From NCBI GenBank assembly GCA_945861585.1, contig CAMAVC010000030.1:1-37360 (forward strand): a stretch of DNA of 37,360 nt. Direction: 5' to 3'. The notes under the pieces are model-generated. The model was not told the DNA's origin and ran no database searches. It saw only the letters and a list, made by a program, of their open reading frames with translations. Positions 22,815 through 29,894 of this stretch are shown here, piece after piece. The translations under genes were made by a program, and so were the position numbers. Within the stretch, counting starts at the first letter, position 1; each line of letters starts with the position of its first letter. This stretch comes from Planctomicrobium piriforme. GTDB lineage: Bacteria; Planctomycetota; Planctomycetia; Pirellulales; UBA1268.

Positions 22815-23662
22815 AAAATATCAGTGCCTGGCACCGAATCTGGGGTATCTGCGTCGTTGCAATTGCCCAGTTTGCCCAGATTCGGTGCCAGGCACCGATT
22901 TTGGAGGCGGCGGATCTGCCCACGATCGCCGGGCCGGCGATGGGCACGACGTATCGTGTGACGCTCACGGGCGACATGCCGGGCATGGCACTCGGCGAGG
23001 TGCACCGCGAGGTCGAGGATGTGCTCGCGCGGCTTGATCGCGCGCTCAGCACGTGGCGGAGCCACTCGGACGCAAGCCGGTTTAACCGGGCACCATCCGG
23101 CGAGTGGATCGACGTCGCCCCCGACCTCGTCGCGGTCGTGGCGATCGCCCGCCGCGTCCACGACGACACCGGCGGTGCCTTCGACATCACCGTGGCGCCC
23201 GCCGGCAAGGGGCGGACGGCCGGCATGCGGTGCCTGGACGTCAGGCAGTCGCCGCCGGCACTGCGAAAAACGTCCACTGGCATCGCCCTCGATCTCGGCG
23301 GCATCGGCCCCGGCTACGCCGTCGACTCGATCGGCGAGCGACTCGTGGCACTCGGGTCGGCCGCCCACCTCGTCGAACTCGGCGGCGAGGTCCGGGCGTG
23401 GGGTACTCGCGCGGCCGGGGAGCCGTGGCGGGTCGCGCTTCGCGGCTCGGGCGAGGTCATTGCACTGGCCGCCGGCGAGGCCCTGGCGACGAGCACGGCG
23501 CGCCCCGGCCGCTCGCCGATCGATCCGCGCACGGGCCGCGTCGTCCAGCCACGCACGCCTGCCGCCACGGTTCGTGCGGCAACCTGTGCAGAGGCCGACG
23601 CACGCGCCGTGACGGCACTCATCCTCGCTGCCGCAGACGGCCCTACGGCGGCGCATCCGTGA
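22811..23662 (+). CDS. apbE: ApbE-type FAD:protein FMN transferase
   Basis: This 283-aa enzyme is expected to move FMN from FAD onto a Thr of FMN_bind domains outside the cytoplasmic membrane; its likely target is encoded directly upstream with an ATGA overlap. Family landmarks are MGTTYRVTL, DRALSTWRSHSDASRFNRA, GGAFDITVAP, ALDLGGIGPGYAVDSIG and SPIDPRTGRVVQP, then CAEADARAVTALIL. Oddities are GGIGPGYAVD, where the family usually has a Lys before GYAVD, and ATSTARPG where SGxYxR is usual. The first 30 codons lie in an inverted repeat whose translation (IWGICVVAIAQFAQ) is hydrophobic and may serve as the signal sequence or membrane anchor. The assignment is firm; full activity is not assured. 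Confidence 0.92.
   Translation: MKNISAWHRIWGICVVAIAQFAQIRCQAPILEAADLPTIAGPAMGTTYRVTLTGDMPGMALGEVHREVEDVLARLDRALSTWRSHSDASRFNRAPSGEWIDVAPDLVAVVAIARRVHDDTGGAFDITVAPAGKGRTAGMRCLDVRQSPPALRKTSTGIALDLGGIGPGYAVDSIGERLVALGSAAHLVELGGEVRAWGTRAAGEPWRVALRGSGEVIALAAGEALATSTARPGRSPIDPRTGRVVQPRTPAATVRAATCAEADARAVTALILAAADGPTAAHP
22822..22897. repeat. Inverted repeat within the start of apbE
   Basis: Arms at 22822-22844 and 22875-22897 are 23 nt each with one mismatch, around a 30-nt loop. Each arm contains the small palindrome GTGCCTGGCAC or GTGCCAGGCAC. It begins eight bases after the apbE start codon, so the mRNA can form a strong hairpin there, and the codons inside encode the hydrophobic leader of ApbE. 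It is unrelated to the GACAGGCTT repeat family. Confidence 0.93.
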
Positions 23663-23714
23663 AGGTTTCCTGCGTTTTTCCGCAGACATCCGGGCCGCGG
23701 GTTCAGCTACGATA

Positions 23715-23739
23715 AGGTGATTCGACCATTGATTCACCT
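23715..23739. promoter_or_regulatory. Imperfect inverted repeat before the DUF1552 gene
   Basis: AGGTGATTC (23715-23723) and GATTCACCT (23731-23739) form 9-bp arms with one mismatch around a 7-nt loop, ending 9 nt before the GTG start. It could be an operator or a small leader hairpin. No T-run follows, so a terminator for apbE is unlikely. The rest of this 86-bp gap shows nothing clear. Confidence 0.4.
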
Positions 23740-23748
23740 CTCCTCACG

Positions 23749-25041
23749 GTGAGCATCATGCTGTCAGGTCTGCATCGCAGTCGCTGGATGGATTCTCGCG
23801 TCGGTCGCCGTCAGTTCCTGCGGGCCGGCGGGACGGTGATCGCTCTGCCGGCGCTCGAGGCCTTCGGGAGCCCGGCAGCCCCCGCGACTGGTCCGCGAAA
23901 CTTCGTCGCCGTCGGCACCTACCTGGGCTGGCACCAAAATGCCTTCTTCCCCAAGCAGGCCGGCCGCGACTACGAGCTTTCCCCGACGCTCGCGCCGCTC
24001 GCCGACCTCCGCGACCGGTTCACTGTGTTCTCCGGGCTCGACCACCGCGCCCCCAACGGCCACAACGCCTGGAACAACTTTCTCTGCGGCATGAACCCCG
24101 GGAGCTGGTCGCTCGACCAGATGATCGCCGACTCGATCGGGCAGCAGACTCGCTACCCGTCGATCGAGCTCACGGCCGGATCAGGCGAGGGCCCGCAGGC
24201 GATGAGTTTCACGAAGCAGGGCGTCGGACTGCCGCAGATCGACCGGCCGAGCGTGCTCTACAAACGGCTGTTCGCGTCGGAGGCCGACCGGGCGCGGACC
24301 GAATACCTACTCGCGAGCGGCGAAAGCTCGCTCGACATGGTGCTCGACGACGCACAGCGGCTGCAACGCGGGCTCCCGTCGCGCGACCGCGCCAAGCTCG
24401 ATGAATACTTCGAGTCGATTCGCGCCGTGGAGAAGCGGATGGAGCGGCAGCTCGCCGCCCTCGACGAGCCCGCCGCCACGACGACCTACAAACTCCCCGA
24501 CTACGATCCCATCACGCCGAACCTCCAGATCGAGGCGGAGGGAATCCTGTACGACTTGTCGGCACTCGCCATCGAAAGCGGGCAGACCCGGGTGATCACG
24601 ATGTTCCTGCACGGGCTCGGGCAGGTGTTCTCGCTCGACGGCCGACAGCTCGTGGCGGGCTACCACGGCTTGTCGCACCACGGCAATGATCCTGTCATGA
24701 TCCGCGACCTCGTCGCGATCGAGACCGCACACATGCACTGTCTCGCCGGATTCCTCAAGCAGCTCCAGGACAAGAAGACGCCCGAGGGGAGAACGCTGCT
24801 CGACGACACGATCATCCTCGTTGGCACCGGCATGGGTGATGCGAGCCGCCACAGCAATGCCAATTTGCCCACGCTCGTCGCGGGCGGCGGCCTCAAGCAC
24901 GGCAGCCACGTGGCGGTCGATCCGAAGCAGGCAGGCGCGCCGCTCTTGGGCGACCTCTACGTCACGCTCATGCAACGGCTGGGCATCGAGACCGATCGGT
25001 TCTCGAACGCCTCGAAGAACATGAACGAGGTTCTGCTCTGA
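23749..25041 (+). CDS. DUF1552 exported protein (Tat-type signal)
   Basis: This is a 430-aa protein. Near residues 18-38 it has a twin-arginine type signal, GRRQFLRAGGTVIALPALEAF in two adjoining parts. The DUF1552 body follows, with FVAVGTYLGWHQNAFFPKQA, FSGLDHRAPNGHNAWNNFLCG, YPSIELTAGSG, GLSHHGNDP and DDTIILVGTGMGDASRHSNANLPTLVAGGG in adjoining parts. The last part recalls the fold of alkaline-phosphatase-like DUF1501 proteins. DUF1552 genes are regularly paired with DUF1592-type cytochrome-like proteins in planctomycetes, as here where the stop overlaps the next ATG by one base. The function is unknown. GTG 23749 is the chosen start and ATG 23758 an equal alternative; neither has a Shine-Dalgarno sequence. 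Confidence 0.93.
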   Translation: MSIMLSGLHRSRWMDSRVGRRQFLRAGGTVIALPALEAFGSPAAPATGPRNFVAVGTYLGWHQNAFFPKQAGRDYELSPTLAPLADLRDRFTVFSGLDHRAPNGHNAWNNFLCGMNPGSWSLDQMIADSIGQQTRYPSIELTAGSGEGPQAMSFTKQGVGLPQIDRPSVLYKRLFASEADRARTEYLLASGESSLDMVLDDAQRLQRGLPSRDRAKLDEYFESIRAVEKRMERQLAALDEPAATTTYKLPDYDPITPNLQIEAEGILYDLSALAIESGQTRVITMFLHGLGQVFSLDGRQLVAGYHGLSHHGNDPVMIRDLVAIETAHMHCLAGFLKQLQDKKTPEGRTLLDDTIILVGTGMGDASRHSNANLPTLVAGGGLKHGSHVAVDPKQAGAPLLGDLYVTLMQRLGIETDRFSNASKNMNEVLL

Positions 25042-27707
25042 TGCGCCGCACGCGGCGATTGCTCAGCGTCGCAGTGTTGGCCGTGATGGCATCCGTCATC
25101 GCGACTCCGGCCGCCGTGCAGGCGGACGAGCCGGCCACAGTGCCGCAGCACGTCGGGAAAATCCTCGCCGGAACGTGCCTCGACTGTCACTCGGGCGACG
25201 CACCTGAAGCCGGCGTCCGCCTCGACCGCGACAGGATCGACTGGGGCGATCCCGCCCAGGTCGACCTCTGGCGCCGGGTCGTGGAAGTGATCGAGGACCG
25301 CCGGATGCCGCCACCCGACGCGGAGCCGGCCACACAGGCGGATCGCGAAGCGATCGTCGCGTTCCTCGATCCGTCCATCCTTGCCCACACGTCCTTCGGC
25401 GGCACGCCGCCACGCCGGCTCAACAAGGCAGAGTACGAGACGACGATCCGCAAACTGCTGAAGCTGCCGTCATTTCATCTGCCCGTCGGGTTCCCGCCCG
25501 ACACCGAGCGGCACGGCTTCGACAACCTCGCCGAGGGTCTCGTGGTCTCGCCGGCGCATCTCGAAGCCTATGCCGCGGTCGCCCGCGACGTGGCCGACGA
25601 ACTCTTCCCGCCGCCGCGACCGGCAGCGAAGCCCGCCCGCTGGGAGGCAGGCCCACACGATCTTGCGCTCAGCTTCTCGGCCGCCACCATTCACGGGGAT
25701 GCCCTGCGGCTCGCGTCCCGCAGCGTCGACATCATGCGTAGCTGCACCTGGCCGAGCCGGATCGAGATGAAGGATTCGGGCACCTACGCGATCACCGTTG
25801 AAGCCTCGCAGTTTCTCTCTCCCGAGGGCCACCGCTTCGAAGGGCCGATGAAGCTCGAGGTCTACGCCCGGCCCGTGTCGGCCACCGACCGCTCGAAGGT
25901 CACCGCCTTCCGGCTGCTGCATACGATCGAGGTCACGTCCGAGGCGCCCGCCGCGACGACGTTCGAGGGAGAACTCTACGAGGGCGACACGGTGCTCTTC
26001 CGCTGGGTCAATGCGGAAATGACGCACGAGTTCGAAGAGCTTGCCGACCAGATGGAGGCGTGGTTTCGCGACGATCCGCGGCTCCTCGCCGCCTGGCAGC
26101 AGGCGGTGTTTCCTTCGGGGAATCCCGGCCGGCCCGAGACGGCCCGCCTCCGCGGCCGCAACGGCTGGGACATCGTCTCCAAGCATTGGGCCGACCCGGC
26201 GCTCGACCTTCGCGAGGCCACGATGGACACGAAGACGTCGAAGAAGTTGCTCGAGATCTGGCGGTCCATGGCCAGCACGACCGCTCTCGCCGATGCCCTC
26301 TGTTACTTCTACCACGAGCGTGGGCCGGCGCTCGAGATTCATCGCGTCGCCATCGAGGGGCCGTCGAAGACCATCGAGAGCCCACGTGACAAGGCGCGGG
26401 CGGCCGCGCGGCGGGGGATCGTCGGAAACCGCAAGGACGGGCAGACCGATCTCGACGTCGCCCGCGGCATGCTGGCCTCGTTCCTCCCGCAGGCGTTTCG
26501 CCGACCGGTGAGCGACGCCACGGTGGAGAGCTTCCTCGCTATCGCGACCCGGCATTGGGACGAAGGCCATTCGTTCGACGAAGGGATGCACCTCGTGCTG
26601 CGGAGCATTCTCGTTTCGCCGCGGTTCCTCTACCGGTGTATCGAGCCGGCCGATGCCACCGGCAACCTCGACCAGTTCGACCTCGCCACCCGGCTCTCGT
26701 ATTTTCTCACGCAGGCGCCGCCCGATGCGGCGCTCGTCGACCTGGCCACGCGCAACCGCCTCGGCGAATCGTGGGTGCTCCGGCGCGAGGCCGCCCGGCT
26801 GATGCCGAAGAAGCCGACCGACCCGCTGATCCGCAGCTTCGTCGGCCAGTGGCTCGACACGAAACTGCTCCCGGGCATCATGCCCGACCCGAAATTCAAC
26901 TTCGACGACGAGGCCACAGCGCTGGCTCGCCAGGAAACGGAGACGTTCTTCACCGAGATCCTGACGAAAAACCTGCCGATGCAGACCTTCATCGATCCCG
27001 ACTTCACGTTCTCCTCGATCGCGTTCATGCAGCGCAACTACGGCTTCACGCCACCAGCCGCGAAGGAAGCGAAACAGCCGCTCTCACAGGCCGATCTCCG
27101 CAAGTTCCAGCGACTCGCGATCGACCGCGGCGGCCGCTACGGCGGTCTCCTCGGCCAGGCGGCGATCCTCATGGCGACGGCCAACGGCGTCGACACGCAG
27201 CCGGTGATCCGCGGCGCCTGGGTGCTGGAGAACATCCTTGGCATGCCGTCGCCGCCGCCGCCGAAGAACGTGCCGGCCCTCACGCCCGACACGCAGGGGG
27301 CAAAGACGCCGCGTGATCTGCTGGCCGCCCACACGCAGGAGTCGAGCTGCGCTATCTGCCACGCGCGGATCGATCCCGTGGGCTTCGCGCTCGAGAACTA
27401 CGATCCCGTCGGCCGCTGGCGGGCGAAGTGGCCCGGCAGCAACGCCCCGATCGACGCCTCCGGCACACTGCCCGACGGCACGGTCGTGAAGAACCCCGTC
27501 GAGTTCAAGGCCTGGGTGGTTGCCAACATCGATCTCTTCTCCTCGTGCGTCGCGGAAAAACTTCTCACGTACGCCACGGGCCGTGTGCCCAACTACGCCG
27601 AGCAGCGAGAGATCGAGAAACTCGTGCGGGCCAACCGCGAGTCTGGCAAGGGTTTTCAGGACCTCGTCCTCGACCTCATCGACAGCCGCACCTTCCGCGC
27701 GCGGTGA
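25041..27707 (+). CDS. PSCyt1/DUF1587-DUF1595-DUF1592-DUF1588-DUF1585 cytochrome-c-like exported protein
   Basis: This is an 888-aa protein with a signal peptide (about residues 1-29). A heme-type motif CLDCH sits at residues 46-50. Next come the DUF1587 segment LNKAEYETTIRKLLKL, a beta-rich insertion (about residues 200-330), the DUF1595 segment FLPQAFRRPVSDATVESFLA, the DUF1592 segment LVLRSILVSPRFLYR with LATRLSYFLTQAPPD, the DUF1588 signature CAICHARIDPVGFALENYDP, and the DUF1585 tail ending LVLDLIDSRTFRAR. Both cysteine motifs could bind covalent heme c. Coupled to the DUF1552 gene (TGATG), the two probably act together outside the cytoplasm; a redox role is inferred from the heme motifs only. 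It is convergent with the lactate permease, 30 bp away, with no clear terminator between them. Confidence 0.95.
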   Translation: MRRTRRLLSVAVLAVMASVIATPAAVQADEPATVPQHVGKILAGTCLDCHSGDAPEAGVRLDRDRIDWGDPAQVDLWRRVVEVIEDRRMPPPDAEPATQADREAIVAFLDPSILAHTSFGGTPPRRLNKAEYETTIRKLLKLPSFHLPVGFPPDTERHGFDNLAEGLVVSPAHLEAYAAVARDVADELFPPPRPAAKPARWEAGPHDLALSFSAATIHGDALRLASRSVDIMRSCTWPSRIEMKDSGTYAITVEASQFLSPEGHRFEGPMKLEVYARPVSATDRSKVTAFRLLHTIEVTSEAPAATTFEGELYEGDTVLFRWVNAEMTHEFEELADQMEAWFRDDPRLLAAWQQAVFPSGNPGRPETARLRGRNGWDIVSKHWADPALDLREATMDTKTSKKLLEIWRSMASTTALADALCYFYHERGPALEIHRVAIEGPSKTIESPRDKARAAARRGIVGNRKDGQTDLDVARGMLASFLPQAFRRPVSDATVESFLAIATRHWDEGHSFDEGMHLVLRSILVSPRFLYRCIEPADATGNLDQFDLATRLSYFLTQAPPDAALVDLATRNRLGESWVLRREAARLMPKKPTDPLIRSFVGQWLDTKLLPGIMPDPKFNFDDEATALARQETETFFTEILTKNLPMQTFIDPDFTFSSIAFMQRNYGFTPPAAKEAKQPLSQADLRKFQRLAIDRGGRYGGLLGQAAILMATANGVDTQPVIRGAWVLENILGMPSPPPPKNVPALTPDTQGAKTPRDLLAAHTQESSCAICHARIDPVGFALENYDPVGRWRAKWPGSNAPIDASGTLPDGTVVKNPVEFKAWVVANIDLFSSCVAEKLLTYATGRVPNYAEQREIEKLVRANRESGKGFQDLVLDLIDSRTFRAR

Positions 27708-27737
27708 TTTTTGCCGCCTCCCGAGCCGGCACTTCTT

Positions 27738-29399
27738 TTATGGCACCATCCAGGCGAGCGGGCCTGACTGGAGCCACACGAGCAGCCCCATCAGGGCTGC
27801 GAGCGCCAGCGAATGCGGGAACACGCGGCGGAGGATCGCGCCCTCCTGCCGGTGCGTGCCTGTGGCCGTGGCCGACACAACGATGCTTTGAGCGTCGATC
27901 ATCTTCCCCATCACGCCGCCGGTGCTGTTGGCCGTGCAGATGAGGAGCGGATCGAGGCCGAGCTGCTCCGCCGTCACCCGCTGCAGGCTGCCGAACATCG
28001 CGTTGCTCGACGTGTCGGAGCCCGTGAGGGCGACGCCGAGCCAGCCGAGGAGCGCCGCGCAGAACGGGTACGCCGCGCCCGACCACGTGAGCGCGAGGCC
28101 GAGCGTGACGTCAGTGCCCGAGTAGCGGGTGACGAACGCGAGCGCAAGCATCGCCGCGATCGTGGCGAGCGAGGCGGCCAGCGCCGCGAGATTCGCCCAC
28201 CAGATCCGCCAGGCGCGCCGCCAGGGAATGCCGAGCCACGGCACGGCAAGCAGCGCCGAGGCCAGGATGCCTGTGCCAGCGGCCGACAGCCAGTTGAGCC
28301 GATAGACAGCCCGCTCGATCTCGCGCGGCTCGCGTGTGGCCGGCGGCACCTTCGCCACGCGTCCATCGAGCCGCGGCACTGGAAAGTCTAACGCCACGAC
28401 GCCGGCCGCGAGCGGTCCTGCCCGACCGTCGAGCACGGCCTTCACTGGCGGCAAGCCCCAGAGAAACATCACGACCGAGAGCACGGCCCACGGCGCCCAG
28501 GCCCAGGCCACGCGAGCTGCCGGATCGCGTGCGCTCGCCGCGGCCCGCACACTCATGCTCCAGCCGTCTCCATGCCGCCACGTCTGCCGGGGCTGCCAGA
28601 TACAGAGGAACCCTGCGAGCGCGATGAGGCTCACCACGCCTCCCACCACATCGACGAGTGTCGCCCCCACGAAATTGGCCATCGCAAACTGCACGGCCGC
28701 AAACGATGCTCCGCACACGAGCACCGCCGGCCACACGCCCGCGAGCCCGCGCCAGCCCGCCATCGCCAGCACCATCCATGCGGGCACGATGAGCGAGAAG
28801 AACGGCAGTTGCCGGCCGGCCATCGCCGAGATCGCCTGCTCGTCGAGGCCGGTGACCTTCGCGAGCGTCACGATCGGTGTACCCAGCCCGCCGAAGGCGA
28901 CCGGCGCCGTGTTGGCGATGAGCGCCAAGCACGCCGCTTCGAGCGCGGGAAACCCCGCCCCCACCATAAGCGCCGCCGAAATCGCGACAGGTGCGCCAAA
29001 CCCCGCCACGCCCTCGAGAAACGCCCCGAACGAAAAAGCCACCAAGAGCGCCTGGAGCCGATGATCGACTGTGAGCCCCATCACCGACCGCTTCATCACG
29101 TCGAGCGCGCCGGCCTCGACCGAGAGCCTATAGAGGAACATCGCGGTCACGATGATCCAGCCGATCGGAAACAGTCCGAACGCTGCGCCGTAGATGGCTG
29201 CCGCCCCCGCCGCATCAGCCGGCATTCCCACGACGCCGACGGCGATCCCCAGCGCCGTGGCCAGGCCCGCGAGCGCTGCCCGCGGTGCCGACCAGCCCGC
29301 CACCGCAAGCAGGCCCAGGAGCACGACGAGCGGCAGCGCCGCCACGAGCGTCGATAGCAGGGGCGAGCCGAGCGGATCGTAGACGTGCGACCAGACCAT
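27738..29399 (-). CDS. lctP: L-lactate permease (LctP/GlcA family)
   Basis: This 553-aa integral membrane transporter of about 12-14 helices matches the family's usual length of around 550. Diagnostic stretches are FGAFLEGVAGFGAPVAISAA, ANTAPVAFGGLGTPIV, TGSDTSSNAMFGSLQ and CTANSTGGVMGKMIDAQSI, all characteristic of lactate/glycolate:proton symporters. The start MVWSHVYDP at 29399 is the typical LctP beginning. The open frame extends 58 codons upstream, but that is a shadow of the DUF202 gene. The ATG overlaps the DUF202 stop by one base (TGATG), so the two are co-translated. It may take up lactate, glycolate or a related 2-hydroxy acid; no lactate dehydrogenase is nearby. Confidence 0.95.
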   Translation of the reverse strand: MVWSHVYDPLGSPLLSTLVAALPLVVLLGLLAVAGWSAPRAALAGLATALGIAVGVVGMPADAAGAAAIYGAAFGLFPIGWIIVTAMFLYRLSVEAGALDVMKRSVMGLTVDHRLQALLVAFSFGAFLEGVAGFGAPVAISAALMVGAGFPALEAACLALIANTAPVAFGGLGTPIVTLAKVTGLDEQAISAMAGRQLPFFSLIVPAWMVLAMAGWRGLAGVWPAVLVCGASFAAVQFAMANFVGATLVDVVGGVVSLIALAGFLCIWQPRQTWRHGDGWSMSVRAAASARDPAARVAWAWAPWAVLSVVMFLWGLPPVKAVLDGRAGPLAAGVVALDFPVPRLDGRVAKVPPATREPREIERAVYRLNWLSAAGTGILASALLAVPWLGIPWRRAWRIWWANLAALAASLATIAAMLALAFVTRYSGTDVTLGLALTWSGAAYPFCAALLGWLGVALTGSDTSSNAMFGSLQRVTAEQLGLDPLLICTANSTGGVMGKMIDAQSIVVSATATGTHRQEGAILRRVFPHSLALAALMGLLVWLQSGPLAWMVP

Positions 29400-29821
29400 C
29401 ACCCGCCCACCGGGCCGGAAATCTCGGGGTTGGAAAAGTGCACGAGCATGAGCGCGAGCGCCGCGAGCCCCACGATCACGATCGCGATCCCCATGTAGCG
29501 AGCGATCGGGGGCCGGTCGGCATAGCGATAGTCGTCGCTTGAGACGGCTTGGAGCACCCGCTTGTGCTCCCACATGCCGGCGAGCGTCGCCGCGATCCCG
29601 AGGGCGATGAGCGCAGCCCCGAACAGCCGCGTCTTGAGTGGTGAGAATCCGGTGAGACGGCCGTCGAAGGCGAGCGCGGCCTGCCCGAGCCGCTCGATGC
29701 CGAACCCCAGCGAGATCATCGCGAGGCTCGTGCGGATCCAGGCGAGGAGCGTGCGGTCGGCCGCCTCGCGATTGCGCTCGCGGGCGAGTTCATTCGTGAG
29801 TGAATGATCGCGGTCAGCCAT
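29399..29821 (-). CDS. DUF202 (YidH-like) small membrane protein
   Basis: This is a 140-aa protein. A charged N-terminus containing ERNREAADRTLLAWIRTSLA is the DUF202 signature, followed by three predicted membrane helices: ISLGFGIERL, FGAALIALGIAATLAGMW and MGIAIVIVGLAALALMLV. E. coli YidH has the same size and layout; function is not established. Overlap with the lactate permease start is unusual and suggests a shared role in the membrane. No Shine-Dalgarno sequence is visible before ATG 29821, and the paired palindromic repeat lies just upstream. Confidence 0.93.
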   Translation of the reverse strand: MADRDHSLTNELARERNREAADRTLLAWIRTSLAMISLGFGIERLGQAALAFDGRLTGFSPLKTRLFGAALIALGIAATLAGMWEHKRVLQAVSSDDYRYADRPPIARYMGIAIVIVGLAALALMLVHFSNPEISGPVGG

Positions 29822-29841
29822 GAGACAAGATTAACACGAAC

Positions 29842-29894
29842 GTAGGACAGGCTTTAGCCTGTCATGAATACCGACAGGCTGAAGCCTGTCCTAC
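29842..29894. repeat. Inverted pair of palindromic intergenic repeats supplying the stop of the alpha-2-macroglobulin gene
   Basis: The forward copy is at 29842-29863 (core GACAGGCTTTAGCCTGTC) and the inverted copy at 29873-29894 (core GACAGGCTGAAGCCTGTC, ending CCTAC). The 9-nt gap begins ATGAA, as in the 21015 pair. On the minus strand the TAG of the inverted copy (29893-29891) terminates the alpha-2-macroglobulin gene. The pair can fold into a long hairpin between that gene and DUF202. Confidence 0.92.

Noticed and set aside
27708-27737. Terminator between the convergent DUF1592 and lactate permease genes
   Set aside because: The 30-bp gap has only a weak GCCGGC palindrome and short T-runs; no stable stem followed by a T-run was found.
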